From Gordionus sp. m RMFG-2023 (lineage: Eukaryota > Nematomorpha > Gordioida > Chordodea > Parachordodidae): a DNA stretch of 64,000 bases. Positions 11,641 to 24,871 of this stretch are shown here, piece by piece (the stretch's first letter is position 1; each line of letters begins with the position of its first letter). The notes beneath the pieces are model-generated. The model was given only the letters and a program-made list of their open reading frames with translations, ran no database searches and was not told where the DNA came from. The position numbers were made by a program, and so were the translations under genes. The DNA is taken from NCBI RefSeq assembly GCF_954871325.1, contig NC_088776.1, forward strand, positions 15,500,052 to 15,564,051. Reading direction: 5' to 3'.

Positions 11641-12859
11641 CTTTTTAGAGCCTTCGATACTTAATTTATTTTTATTAGTAATTTTATATATTTTTATAAA
11701 TAGTTAGTTATAGTTATTATAATTTTTTAAATATGAATAAAAAGTCTATTTGTATTTGTTAAATAACTAGTTAAGTATTTAAATGTCAAATGTGTTGTAA
11801 TTGTGGTAATATTCAAATTTACTAGATTAAAAAAAACGAAAGATAGGCAAATTACTTTTAAAAAAAATTACGAAGCCGAAAGATATTCAAATCTACTCAA
11901 GAAAAAAGAAATAAATCTCGATGCAAATTGAGACTATGTAAATGTTGATTAAAGAAAGGTAATGGAGAAACTATGATGCGAAAAAGAATTATTATTTTTT
12001 TGTTTAACTTAGATTTTAATTTTTACTTTTATTTTTCTTATATTAATTTTAATTTTCTTTTATTTTGATTATGTTTTTCACTTTGTATTTGATTATAGTT
12101 ATTTATTGAATAAAGATTTAGTAGCATATTTTAGTATTTAATTATATTTTTATTTTTTTAGGTTCCAACTCTTCTCAATATGACAACTCTCAATTGTGAC
12201 AAAATGAACAGTTATCTTTAAAGTTTTTCAAAAGCAAATAAATCTGCATAAATACATAATAAAATATAAATTGTGAATTTTTTTAAAAATCAACTAATAT
12301 AAATAATCATAATGACAACCTTTCACCTTGACAATTTAAAAAAAAAAAAATTTACATAGAAAATTACTAAAATACAGATAACATTTATTTTGACAATGCA
12401 TAATATTTTATAACTATACTTATATTCGCAAGGTTTTCCTGTAGTCATTACAATTCAAAAGATCTCTAAATGTTAATGAACTTATCAATATCACATTCTA
12501 TTTTGTTAAAAAAAAATTTAAACTATTAATTTCCAACTAATATGGGTATTAATATTTATAATGTAGCAAATAATCGTTTCATGCAATATTGACCACTAAC
12601 TTTTGGTATTATATTCATTCAGCTGTAATATTATTATTTTTAAAAAGGTCATTATCATCAAAGTAACAATACAAAATGTTTTATAATTATTGTACTTACA
12701 TTTATTTAAGCCTTTTTAAAGTATTATGTACTTTAAAACGACATTTGTTACATCAAATGGTATCATTAAACAATTTCAATTTACGAAGTGAGGCAATGAC
12801 ACATTTATAGATAATGTAATATTTATTATATATTTTTTAAATTTATAATTTTTACTAAG
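11641..12859. other. AT-rich spacer
   Basis: Extreme A+T content and no coding signal on either strand. Nothing beyond low-complexity runs was seen. Confidence 0.5.
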
Positions 12860-13879
12860 TAGAGATCTGTAAAACCAGGCCTCCCGTTTCGGCCCGTTAA
12901 GGATTTTTTCATAAGTTTCCCTGACCGTCAAATTTTTTGCCCCGCCATTACATAATTAATATCGACATCTAATTTTTCCAAATTTAATCAAAACTCTTAT
13001 ATCACTCCTGTATAACTATCTATTTCTTTAAATAACGAACTTTTTATAAATCAGTTGTACTTGATATCTTTATTGTGTGCTTGTAATTGTATCTTATTAA
13101 CAGAGACCTATAAATGTACTATTTGCACGGCCCGTCCCGGATGTGATAAATTTTTTTGGCCAAGGTTTTATGTTTTCAGGCAGTCCTTTCTTTTAAAATT
13201 TTTTAAAAAAAATTATCGCCCAAATTTCTTCTTAAAAAAATTTATTTCGGTCAGGGTGTGTAAACTTTTCTATTTGGTTATTAAAAAAAATTTGAAATAT
13301 ACCTATTCAGCATTTACGGAGTGTTTTTCAGCGAATAAATCCATATAATAATGATAACTTTTCAAATGATCTTATCTCCCCATTTGTAGTATTTCAATTT
13401 GTCGATAGTAATTCTATTTCCTGTTTCTCTATTAATTTAATATAGTCTTTTATATATGTATCAGTCATTTTGCGCTCTTTCCCTGGCAACATATATAATT
13501 GCTTGAATTTGGGATAAAGAAAAAGAGAGATAAAATGACACTTATCTAAAATAATTTTTTCCCATCTTTGTTGCTTTTAATTTGATTGAATACCTAAAAT
13601 GATTAGTTGAATAATTAATTTGAAATATTTTACTATAAATATTTCATAAGGATCGAAAAAATGGAAATAGAAAATATGATTAATGAATGTGATATATTGT
13701 TCTATGATAAACAAATTTTAAATGTATTTTATTTATTTTTTAGTCTTTATAAATAATAATAGCGATTTATCGACAATGCTAAGGTATTTAAAATTTTTTT
13801 TATGTCCGGTTCGGATATATTCTAAAAAAATATGGCCCGATTGTATACCCTGGCAGGGCATAAGGTCTGCAGTTCTCTG
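12860..13879. mobile_element. GGCCCGG-family element, about 1 kb
   Basis: The left end reads TAGAGATCTGTAAAACCAGG. The right end, reverse-complemented, reads CAGAGAACTGCAGACC. Degenerate GGCCCG blocks with T-runs occur just inside both ends (12880-12945, 13130-13260, 13800-13860). It may be two overlapping copies. There is no coding content. Confidence 0.5.
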
Positions 13880-14524
13880 ATAAATAGCTTGTTATATTTT
13901 TTGTAAATTTACTGTATCATTATTTTAGTATTTTAGTTAGACAGCTTTTAAAATACAAAGAAACACAAGCAAATCGTAATTATTTTCATATTGTATTAAT
14001 CAAAATCAAAATATTACTTGAAATTCAAAAAAATATATCCACATTTTAATGCTCGGGCTGGCCTATTGCCTAATTTTTAAGACCAGACCAAGCTTTTGGA
14101 CTGGCCGGACCGAGCTCAATATCAGAAGGATTGGGAAAGGGAATGAAATAAGCACCCGACATATCCATCATTTTATATCACACCCAAATGAATTACTATA
14201 TAATCTTTACCACTTTTTAGTAGAAAATTATGGGGGAAAAATTGTGATAAATTTGTTCTTTCGTGTTAAATGAACCTAATGGTAGGGTTATTCTAAATCT
14301 ATCTATTTTAATTATAAATATTCTTAAACCTGCATTTTTTTATAAGTAAACCTTATTCATTATTATTAAAAAAATTTGCATAAGCCTCACGGTCACGTTA
14401 AACAAGTTTTAGTAAAAATAATCAACCTTTAAAGGATAAAATTATAATTAAACTCTAATATATAAATAGGCACGTCGAAATATAAATTTTTATTAAAATA
14501 TTAGAGTTGTATTTTTTTTATAGA

Positions 14525-14650
14525 ACTATAGCTGTAAACTTTACTTCAAAAAAGAAACGCGTTACCGTTACTCGCTACCTTATAAAAAGGGAACACGCAT
14601 TAGCCTATTCAAAGAAGTAACGCGTTAATCGTTACTTAAAAAATGAAATT
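14525..14650. repeat. Terminal repeat with ACGCGTTAC motifs
   Basis: Repeated AACGCGTTACCGTTAC and GTAACGCGTTAATCG motifs form the end of a hAT-type repeat. Related ends lie at 18630-18712 (opposite orientation) and 60190-60250. The pair 14.5/18.7 kb could bound one larger element that holds the hAT remnant at 15.5 kb; that is inference from the inverted ends. Confidence 0.4.
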
Positions 14651-15519
14651 TTAAATACAAAATTTTTTTTTACCATAAATATATAAAAAATAAAATAATT
14701 CATTTTTGTATTAATTTTTTATATATTTTTAACAATTTATTTTAAAAATTTTGATCATAAAACAAGAGCGCTAAGTGCTCAAGAAAGATTTTGCCGTGCT
14801 AAACACACGTTCAACTAGAGCAGAGGAGGGGAGGGTTGTATTATATTTAATAAATAAAAATTTTGATTGGGGGAATTTATTAAAAATTAAAGAATAATTT
14901 TCATTCAAATCCTCTTCCAATTTTTTTTATCTTTATCAAAAAATAATCTGTACATGTGTTATATTTTAGAGGAATCAAGGTTTTCTTTTTTTTGCAAGAT
15001 CTTTTCTCAAACAGGAAATAAGTTCAAACTTCATTCCTTCGCATCTAATTTTACCAGAGTCAATTTGATTTAAATAGCGAGGGAATTATTATAATATATA
15101 TTCATCTTTATATATGTGTTAGCATCTATTAAAATAAAATATTATCAAAATATAAATTGTAAACAATATTTCAACTGTATACCATCTTTGCCTTGCAGGA
15201 TTGCATTAATAAGTGGCTTAAAAAATAAAATTATTTAAAGTCATTTTTTTAATTTTTAATATTATAATAGTTATTGTGGAATGAGATATCCCAAATACTC
15301 TAAAATTGAAAGAGCCGTAGCAACAGGTTCCATAACCTTCTAATGATATATAACCTGGGCCATAACTACTGGGGGAAGCCAGGGGTGGTCAGTCCCCCCC
15401 CCCAAAAAAATTCCCGCCCGCACCCCCCTTTTTCCCTAAATTTGAACATAATTATCACTTATTAAATTTTACCATTAACAAAAATCTAAATAAAAAATTA
15501 ATTATAAAATATCCATTTA

Positions 15520-16310
15520 CGTCGCCCAAATGATGAATTTGGGCAAGCATTAATTGGAAAAATGGCTGCAAAGAAGGGACTTCTAAAACATGAAAGCTAA
15601 TTTCAATTCAATAACACTATTTTTATGATAAAAAAAAACGCTAAATTATATTTGGACAATTATATATTATTATTCACCCGTTTTACTTATAATTTAGATG
15701 GCATGATAAAAATCTTAATATATATAAAGACAATGAGATAACAATAATTTTGGCCAGTCAACAAATTAACGATAATCCTTATTATCTTAAATCAATATTT
15801 ATTTAATGCTATTTCTTAGCATACAGGAGATATCTTTTCAGGTCAACAATAATTACGATGCTGCAAAAGATGATAACATAATTTATTCTTTCGGACTATT
15901 TATAGCACTGTTAAAATCCTGAAATAAATAAAATTATGAAATAATTACCCCAAAATGCACAATATACAACACCCCAAATTCAAAATGAAGTCTTATCTAT
16001 TATGGCAGATATGGTGCCTAAATATATTTCTGAAAAATATAACAAAGGTGAGATGCCTTATTTTTGTATTAAGGCTGATGAAACAATATATGTATATATT
16101 GTAAAAACCTTAGCTTAATTATTCGTTAAATTTTTTGTGGAGAAATCCAAGAAAATTTAATAGGAATTATTAATCTACAATGTCTTTCTGCTGAGCATTA
16201 CTAGTTGTATTTTAAAATGAATTATTAATCCATCGAATGTAATAAGCCAAGCATATGAAGGTGCAAGCGTCATGTCTGACAGAAATGGATAATACAAACC
16301 CTACTTCAAA
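15520..16310 (+). pseudogene. hAT transposase remnant (DUF4371 part)
   Basis: Fragmented reading of the central DUF4371 segment of a TTF/ZMYM-type hAT transposase. QNEVLSIMADMVPKYISE is followed by CIKADET, and further on ISQAYEGASVMSDRNG matches the conserved QAYDGASVMSG stretch with its catalytic-core context. Many stops and frame changes make it inactive. It lies between repeat ends at about 15.37 kb (GGGGTGGTCAGTCCCCC) and 18.2 kb (CCTGGCTACGGCC), which may be the remains of its termini. Confidence 0.7.
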
Positions 16311-16329
16311 AAAAATATTAGTTAAAAAG

Positions 16330-16700
16330 TGTCTAATATAGTGCATTATTATAGTATATTGTTTGGCATGAATATGTTTACTGATAGAACCTCTAAATTT
16401 ACAAGGATAGCAAAAAGTGATCCAGAAATTATTTTATGAAAATAATGTCTACGATTGTTTGCAGTATTTAGATTTGATTGATGTTTAGCAATATCATTGT
16501 ATAATAATAGGTCTATAATAAAATTATATAGCAATATTTTTTGCACTATTTCATCTAAAAATTTAATTGATACCCTCCCCCCCTCTCCATAGATTATTTA
16601 ACCCCTACTCTACCTCTCTTATTGCTTACCCCCTATTCCCCTCAAAAATATTAGATGCAAATTGTTCCTACCCCTACCGCTCACGAAAACGTTGAGTGTA
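16330..16700. repeat. Copy of the AGCGTCTACATGA-type miniature element (right part)
   Basis: Aligns by eye with 35700-35977: shared segments include CTACGATTGTTTGCAGTAT-like text, CTATTTCATC, a C-rich block and GATGCAAATTGTTCCTAC, ending in a decayed CTCACGAAAACGTTG terminus. The open frame on the minus strand here is repeat text, not a gene. Confidence 0.6.
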
Positions 16701-17864
16701 GAAAATGAGACCTTTCAAAAGTCGTTGATATATGATGATGGCTGTTGAGTAGTATTTATACAATTCTTTCAAGATTATATTTTTTTTATACATAATATTT
16801 ACGATATTTCAAAAATTTTATGTTTCTTTAACTTCAGCAGCTATTAATTCTTTTGCTATTTTCATTTAATGATGTTCCGTTTCTATATTTAAGTTTAAAA
16901 ATGATTCTAATGGGACCATTTTATCTAATACCAGGGTCGGGGGGAGGGGCAAAATATGATAAAAGATTATTATCATCTAGTGTACATCTATCTAAAACGA
17001 TCTACAAAGTAAAAAGTATCAATAATTTCGTAATAATTCGCTTTTAAAGAACTCTAATTGGAGTCCTTTTCACAATCAAATTGCAATTTTGTATCGAATA
17101 ATAAAATCTTGAAGATTTATAGGCATTTTACATACCCTTGATAATTTTTGAGGGACAAGATTAATTTGATCAAATTTCAAAGCCTTTATCCTTATAAAAT
17201 CAAAAAAATTATCACTTCTTTTATTTTTTAATCAGTGGAATCAATACAATTTTTGTATCCATTATATTAAGCACCTAACCTACTGACTGTAGATACTTAT
17301 TTAGTTTATTCTATTGTTATATTAATAACTCATAAATTATAATGGCCAATATAATGTATTTATATTAACGCGTTGAGATAAAAGACCAGAGGTTTCGATT
17401 AAATTATGAGTGGAAACCTCTGAGTTAAGAGTTCTATTAGATAAGGTAAAATAATACTTCTCCAATAGCCTCAATATTTTCATAAATAATACTAGATATA
17501 TCTAAATGACTAGTCCACCTCTGGTCAAAGATAGTCTTAAAGAGAATGGCCTGCATATTTAATACGTTAAAACGCCTAAAAAAATTATACAATGCATTAG
17601 CTAAATTTAAAATAATTAGAAATGATAACAATATTATTATAATTTTGACCCATAATATGCAACTTGTGGTTTTAGCAATGTTGTGGGGTATTTAATTGGA
17701 TTCATGTTCTAAAAAATAACTCTTTTATTTTCACAATATTTTGTTAGTTAGCAGTAGAGCATTAATAATTTAAGTTATTTTTTTTAAAATTTATGAAGGA
17801 AGTAGCATTGTAGTTAAAAATGTGTAATTAATAATGTTGAAATATTGGCGCCAAATTATTTTTA

Positions 17865-17945
17865 GGGGGGTTGGTATATGATTTTGAGGAGGGTTTGCAT
17901 CTAATGAATATCCTATCATGTAGACGCTATCTACAAACAGAATTC
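17865..17945. repeat. Detached end of the same miniature family
   Basis: The reverse complement (AGCGTCTACATGATAGG, then GATGCAAACCCTCC) matches the left end of the element at 35402-35977. Confidence 0.6.
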
Positions 17946-18629
17946 TATCGAGCACTAGAGAATCGATGAAAGATCGGTATAAACAAAATTTAGTAATAAT
18001 GGCTTATGGAAAAAATGAATACATAATTTATTTATTCATTTATGTTGAAATTTAAAAATAAAAATCGTCATTTACAAATTTTTAAAAATAGCAAAAAATT
18101 CTATGAATGTCTAACTATTTATTTTATTTTAAAAGAATATTGACTCCCCCCCCCCCCCCAAGTAAACAGTTGCCCTTCCCCTTCCAGCTAAAAATACCTG
18201 GCTACGGCCCTTTATATACCATACAATATTCATCTATGCATGACTTGTCATTTCTGAAAATCCCAGTAATTTAGATATATCACACTCGACAAATTTGTCA
18301 TTCTCCTTAATATCTACTAATTTCACGGAGTTATAGAAAAAGTTCCATCTTGTTACAACCAGTTTAATCAGATATCTTCCCCATTTTTTCCAAAATGGCT
18401 GCAAGTTTTGTGGGTGCCCATGATTATTCCACAATTAAAATATTTGAGTTGGGGCACATAAAAAAATCTTGACTAAAAATTTAATAACAAAAATTTTAAA
18501 TAAAAGAATTTGGTGGTTGATGTGATGTGAATTAAAAACTCGGCTTAAATTATTTATAAAACTCAAAAAATAAATAAAATTAATTTTATAATATAAAATA
18601 TGTTTTTTCCATATTTTTTAAGAAAAATT

Positions 18630-18712
18630 TAAAGTAACAAGTAACGTTTTGCGTTACCGTTACGCAAAAAAATAAATGCGTTACTCGCTAACTCTAGACT
18701 TTACAGCACTAT
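18630..18712. repeat. Terminal repeat with GCGTTACCGTTACGC motif
   Basis: Contains AACGTTTTGCGTTACCGTTACGC and ends in TCTAGACTTTACAGC. Reverse-complemented it resembles the end at 14525. Confidence 0.45.
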
Positions 18713-19099
18713 ATAATATTTAAAATCTATCCCCCCTTCCTGCCCTAAATTTAAAAGCTCATCGGGCCAAAGATTCTTACGGGACATCTACAATTTATTT
18801 TATATGTGTATTATGATTGTTCAAGGACTCGAACCTTCATATACATTAGAGGTGATAGTGGTTAAACATTATAAAGACTATGGACAGTTTTGGAATTAAA
18901 AAAGAATTTTTTTATTTCAATTTAAATAATTTGTTAGGCGTGCAAAATTTGAAAAAAAATCTGATTTTGCTGGAAATGCAGAAGCAATTTTATAAGGAAC
19001 TTTTGAAGAAACACATGTTGGAATACATTTATTTAAACTTAAAAAACGCGCGATTTAAAGTTAAAAAAAATAATACAAGAAAACACCTATCAAACTATC

Positions 19100-19240
19100 G
19101 CCTAAGCAGGCGCGTAATCAATGGAGGAGAAAGGGGAAATCCCCCCCCCCCCCATTGCAAATTTGGTTGTTTTCATAAATATCATAATATCATTTTAAGC
19201 TTATAAAAATCCCCCCCCCCCCCCCCCCCCCCCCCCAATC
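19100..19240. repeat. Poly-C dispersed repeat end
   Basis: Holds a 14-C run (19141-19154) and a C run of about 27 (19210-19236), separated by text shared with about 490-520 (atcataatatcattttaagct). The open frame at 18880-19206 runs through it and is not a believable gene. Confidence 0.5.
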
Positions 19241-19499
19241 AAAATTTTACAAATATTTGAATATCAATTTTCCAACATATTATTCCAAAATATTAATAAA
19301 ATGGAAAAATATTTAGTCAAAGAGATTGAAATCAAACGATAATTTATTTTATTATTAGATATACTTATTCTATTAGAAAAGTTATTAGTCCTAATAAATT
19401 TGTGCTTAGTATTTTTAATTAACAATAATATTTCTTAAAAAATTTTATTATCATAATTTTTTAAATATTTTTCATTTTTACTTCCATTTTGTAGAACAG

Positions 19500-20240
19500 A
19501 AGAAATAGAAATACAAAAGTTAAATAAGGCTGAGCATGAAAAAAAGTAATGTGTCGTCAGAAGTTATATCATTATTGAATTTAATTGTTCAATCAGAGTT
19601 TATCATTGCTGCTAGTTGCATCAATAAATTATTTTTAGCTAACTGCTTTGTAGAAATTTACAAAAACCAAATTTAGATTTGATTCAGGTTATTGATTTGG
19701 CGGAAAATATATATGAACAGGTAGATACAATAAGAATGAATGTAGATACATATTTTCATAATATTTATCTAAACGTTGAATCAAAGACTAAATTTTATGA
19801 TATAACACTAATTAAACCTCGTCTAGCCCCTAGGCCATTATTGAGATATAAAATAAATATTGGCTCAACTGAAGAATATTATAAAATATCCATTTTCATC
19901 CCATTCTTATATACTTTTTTATCCCAAATAAAAGTACGGTTAGATAAAAAAAACAAGTCTTTAGCAATCTTCAAGTTTTATTACCCAAAGATCCTTCTTC
20001 GTTTTCTAATGCCACTATTGGTAAAATTAAATATTTAGCAAAATTTTATTCCTATGAGATTGATACTGAAATAAATTTAATCAGTGAATTCGAATTGGGT
20101 ATAAATATTTACTACGTTTAGCTATTTTACCTGAGCATGCTATTGATGCGCTCAATCGGTGTAACGAAACCTTGGCTCAATTTCCTAATATTTTGAAGTT
20201 GTTTTATATTCTTGCATGTTTGCCTATAGTATTTTAAATA
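19500..20240 (+). pseudogene. hAT transposase remnant (C-terminal half)
   Basis: An open frame at 19679-20038 and its flanks give a hAT C-terminal half. Upstream is FIIAASCINKLFLA. Next come a helix IQVIDLAENIYEQVDTIR and KPRLAPRPLLRYKINIG. Then STEEYYKISIFIPFLYTFLSQ occupies the usual EEYYR-x-IFIPFLD position. Downstream in another frame is ILPEHAIDALNRCNETLAQF, followed by LKLFYILACLP just before the dimerisation block. It is frame-shifted at least twice and lacks the end, so it is inactive. It is a different copy from those at 0.9, 15.5 and 45.9 kb. Confidence 0.75.
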
Positions 20241-20551
20241 AAAAAATTATATTCTACTTATATTGTATAAGAATTTAAGCTGAGGCTAGTTTTTAAAGCA
20301 AATTTTATAAAAAAATGACATTATAACTTTATTTCAACTTTACATTTAAAAAAAACTTTATTAAATATAATATATCCAACTTGAAATAATAAAAAATTTA
20401 CTCGTAATATCCATAAGCACGAATTAGTAAATAATAGTTAAAAATAGAAATATAATTATTATTAAATTATTCATAATTTAATAGAATAGCTAAAATATAA
20501 GACCCGGCCGAATGCCGGGGGAAAGCTGGCCGAATTCCAGGTAAATGGGGT

Positions 20552-22725
20552 ATGGGGGCGAAGCCCGCAAAAAATCCCCCCCCCCCTATTGTTAAGGAAC
20601 CACTAAATTCCGAGTTGAATTTATGTTCAAATGAGAATTCTCATGAAACTGATGTTTCAAATGAGATTAATATTGATCAGTCAATTAAAACATATGATAT
20701 TTTAATGACTGAGAGATTAGTCGAACCTCGTCCTTGTCCAAGAGTTATCGTAAGAGTTGACTCGAGGGATATTGACATGTTGTTCGACACAGGGGCTAGC
20801 ATTTCTATAATGTCTCGAAGAAATTATTTTAAGTATTGGCCTAAAGGTAAGTTCGAGAAAGAATCTATGTGTGTCAGACAATTTGATGGGTCTGAGATAA
20901 TAGTTTTGGGAAAAACTAAATTGGGTGTAATTCTTCATGATACCACATTTTTCCTAGATTTATGGGTAGTAAAGAAAGATGTGGAAACCATCATGGGGTG
21001 GGATTGGATTGTTCAGTTAGGTCCTTTCAGTAATTATTGGAATATTTTTGCCCTACATAATGGTTCGGCCATAATTAACCAGAAAGACCAAAATATTGCT
21101 TATAACGCTCGAAAAAATATCCGTGAAATAGAAGGGAAGGATTTAACCATAAAACAAAATGATTCAACCCGTAATTCTGATAGGTATGTAAAGTCCACGG
21201 AATTAATGGTTGAAAACAACATTAGCATTGATAAAACCCCAGTGGTTGCTATTGGTATTCCTGAATTACATAAAATGAGTGAAAATATATCTCGTTTATT
21301 GAAGAAGTATGAAATAATTTTCGAAGACAAATTAGGTTGTCTTAATGATTATCAAGTAGATATAAAATTAAGGGAAGGATTTGCACCTATTTTCCTAGCG
21401 TGTCGTCGAGTCCCTTTTGAATGGAAAAAGGAAATTGACGAAGAATTGGATCAATGGGTTAAAGATGGTATCATTGTTCCAGTGGAATATAGTGTATGGG
21501 CAACCCCGTTGGTACCGGTTAAGAAATCAAATGGTAAATTGAGACTATGTGCTGATTTCAGAGTAACCGTTAATCGATGGGTAGTAGAGGTTAAATATCC
21601 TTTACCCCGAATTGAGGAAATTTTGGCCCAGTTGAAGGGAGCGAAATATTTTTCAAAGGTTGATTTTTCGTCAGCCTATTTACAATTACCTTTGAGGGAG
21701 GAGATTCGTAAATTATTGACGATCACGACTCCCAAAGGGTTGTTCGCTTTTTGTAGATTACCATTTGGATTGAGTGTGTCAGCGCCTATTTTTCAGCGCA
21801 CCATGGCGTCCGTTTTCCAAGGACTAGAGGGTGTATTTTATTACATGGATGATGTGCTAATTACAGGGATAACGCCTGAGCAGCATAACCATCGTCTGGA
21901 GGAAATTTTTAAAAGAATTCAGGGTAAAGGCTTGAGAGCCAGCAAAGAGAAAAGCATTTTGGGTGTAATGGAGGGGGCCGTAATTCCTTATAAATTACGG
22001 AGTAAAATTATGAAATTATTACACGCCGGTCATCAAGGTCGAGACAAGATGAAGTCTTGGGCTCGAGAATATGTATGGTGGCCTGGTATGGGCAAGAATA
22101 TTGAACGGATTACCAGGAAATGCGTTCCTTGTAATGCCTGTGCTCCTATGCCCCGTAAAGAGGTAGGGCAATTTTGGCCTAAGACTTCATCTTGTCTCGA
22201 CCTTGATGACCGGCGTGTAATAATTTCATAATTTTACTCCGTAATTTATAAGGAATTACGGCCCAGGTGTTTCTATATTTTTAATCATAAATTTTTTTTT
22301 TTAAAAAATAAGTTAAAGTAAATTAATTTTATATAAAAATTTTAATTTTGTGACTCAACACAAAACTGTTTAAAATCTTCACTGACAAAGGCGGGACCCC
22401 CGTCAGACAGTATCTTGTCCGGAAAACCGAACCGAGCATATAATTCTCTTAATTTTTTAACAACAATTTTTGTGGTATATCCATGTACTTCTGCATATTC
22501 TATCCATTTAGAATACGAGTCCACCACTAAAAAATATGTTTTTTTATCCAGATCAAAGAAATCGATGTGGATACGTTCCCAAGGTTTCTTTGATTTAGGC
22601 CAAAATTGCCCTACCTCTTTACGGGGCATAGGAGCACAGGCATTACAAGGAACGCATTTCCTGGTAATCCGTTCAATATCCTTGCCCATACCAGGCCACC
22701 TATAAGAAAATCCTGGATACGCCAC
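20552..22725 (+). mobile_element. Ty3/gypsy retroelement fossil, rearranged
   Basis: A broken Ty3/gypsy pol region. Recognisable parts are an aspartic protease (LFDTGASISIMS), a reverse transcriptase (LPFGLSVSAPIFQ, FYYMDDVLIT) and the zinc-binding start of an integrase (WWPGMGKNIERI, then CxxC). A second integrase piece with core-domain text lies on the opposite strand at 22342-22725. The two integrase pieces and an inverted duplicate between them show an internal inversion. No LTRs or gag were seen. It has at least three breaks. The long readable stretch suggests a moderate rather than great age. Confidence 0.85.
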
Positions 22726-22730
22726 TGCGC

Positions 22731-24871
22731 CTAAGTTTAAGTTAAATGAATATGTGATTTGACAGATTAAACTGAAAGGAAATAATATACTCTTAAATAC
22801 AACTTCTTACGAATACAGTGTCTCAATTTTCAAAATATCTTCTTAAATTAAATTATAAAAATGGTCCAGGTTAAGCTAAATTAAATTATATGGCATCACA
22901 ACATAACGTGTTAAGAAATATTTTCCTAAATTTTGATATAATTTATTGCCTAACATTATAGTGCATATATAATTTTAATATGGTTGACTTATAATTCATC
23001 AATATTATATAGCTTCTATTCTAAGTTATTTGAGGCTTCTATATATTTTTAGATGAAAAATAAAATAAAATTAGAGACGCTATTTATCGAATAAAATATA
23101 AACAAAAAATAAATTATGTATTAATAGCGATAATTGGCGTCATAATTTTTGCGCATTATGTATTTTTAGATTTTTTTTAGTACATATAAAATTTTATTCC
23201 CAATTAAATTAAACTGATAACAACTATATCCATATAATAACTAGTATTTTGATAAATAAGTTTTTTTAAACAAAATATAATTAATTTTTTTAGGTGCTGA
23301 TAATAGTTTCTGCTCTTTATGGAAATTCATTTTATGAAGAGAGAAATAAAAAATTTAAAAAAGTATTGGCCTATCTTGTAAAACTGAGATAATAATAAAC
23401 ACCCAATCTTATTTTGGCTGACCATATATATTGTAAATTGAAACTTAAACAATGGGATGTGATGACCTCGATTTCAAGTCAATAAAAATAATTAATTATA
23501 ATTGACACTCTATCTATATAGTATAAACAAATAAATATAATTAAAGGTTTTAAATTTCGTAACATTTTGTATCAATTGAATAGTGTATAATAATATAATA
23601 TATTATATAAAGTTTATTGAAAAACTGACAGATGCCCTTAAAATTAATTAATCATTGATAAGGTATAAATATCAACCTATATTTGATTGTATTATAGTGA
23701 TACTTATAAGTTTTAAACTAAAATTTCTTATGTCGCGTGGCAGTCTAAATTAACATCGTAGTTCAAAGTTATAAGATTTTAATAAAAAGTTAAATATTTT
23801 AGATTTTGAAATCGAAAAAAAAACATCTAAAGATTGCATATATCAAATCATTTATTTTATCTATACTATATAGAAAAAAAATTTTATTCTTCAACGGTCA
23901 CCGTACCTTATAGTTCCAATATCTTATAGTGAAAAAATCAATATATTCTTAAATTTTATATATAATTAAAATGATAAAATTTAAAATAGATATTATGACT
24001 TTTCTTTGTGTAACTCAAAATTTAGATATAAATTGAGTTATACATTTATAGAAATGTTGATCTTGTTATATCAACATCATAAATTTATCTCTAAAACTTC
24101 AAATCGATCATTGATAAAAAACTTAAGTAGAATTTATACTATAATCAAGCTACGAATAATATTTCATTATTTTTTTTCGAAGGCATCATACTTATTATGT
24201 TGGACATCATTTAATATTTTTAATATTTGATGATCAAATACCATTATTTTTTATAATTATTTATTTTTAATACTGATTATAAAATATTATTATTAATTTT
24301 AATAATATAAAATTCCTAGCCCTTTAAATTTAATTATAAAAATAATGGATATAAATATTATAATATATACTTTAATTTTTTTTTAATTTAGCGAATATTT
24401 ACATCAAATCAAGATTTTCGATTTTATAAATTTGTGTAAAAAAAAATTAAAGACAAAATCATTTTATGACTAAAACTCAACTTCAAAATATTAATTAACA
24501 GAATCTATCCACCCACTCTAACATTTTTAATAATTCTTATATGGATCGATATTCGTATTATTCTCCTTTTCCATTTGTTCCTTTTTTTGACTTAAAAATG
24601 TGATTTTACAAATTTTTTTTATTTAATCGATAATATTATGAAAAATTTTTTTTTAAAAATGGCGATTTCATAAAAAGATTATCTATAAGGGAAGTTAAAA
24701 TTTAAAAATTTTATATATATCCATAAAATTAACTGAAGAAAACAAAAACCTAATTTTTCTACAAAGAAAAAGTGGAGCCAAGGCTCGGATTAAATTCGGT
24801 TAGGAAGGACAAGAGAAAAAATGGTAAATAATATAATTTTATGACAAAAACCATTTAAAAAAAAATTTAAG
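22731..24871. other. AT-rich spacer upstream of the Scratch-like gene
   Basis: No coding exon was recognised on either strand. A first exon of the Scratch-like gene (with the SNAG motif) is expected somewhere here but was not found. Confidence 0.45.

Noticed and set aside
13055-13348. 97-codon frame with Cys-rich start
   Set aside because: It overlaps a GGCCCGG-type repeat and has no domain; Phe/Lys-rich remainder is typical of AT-rich chance frames.
18780-18880. tRNA-like text (GGTTCGAGTCC on the minus strand, TAGTGGTTAAAC on the plus strand)
   Set aside because: The two boxes are on opposite strands, and no acceptor stem or cloverleaf could be closed.
22415-22705. Plus-strand 96-codon frame
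   Set aside because: Antisense shadow of the inverted integrase part of the Ty3/gypsy fossil.
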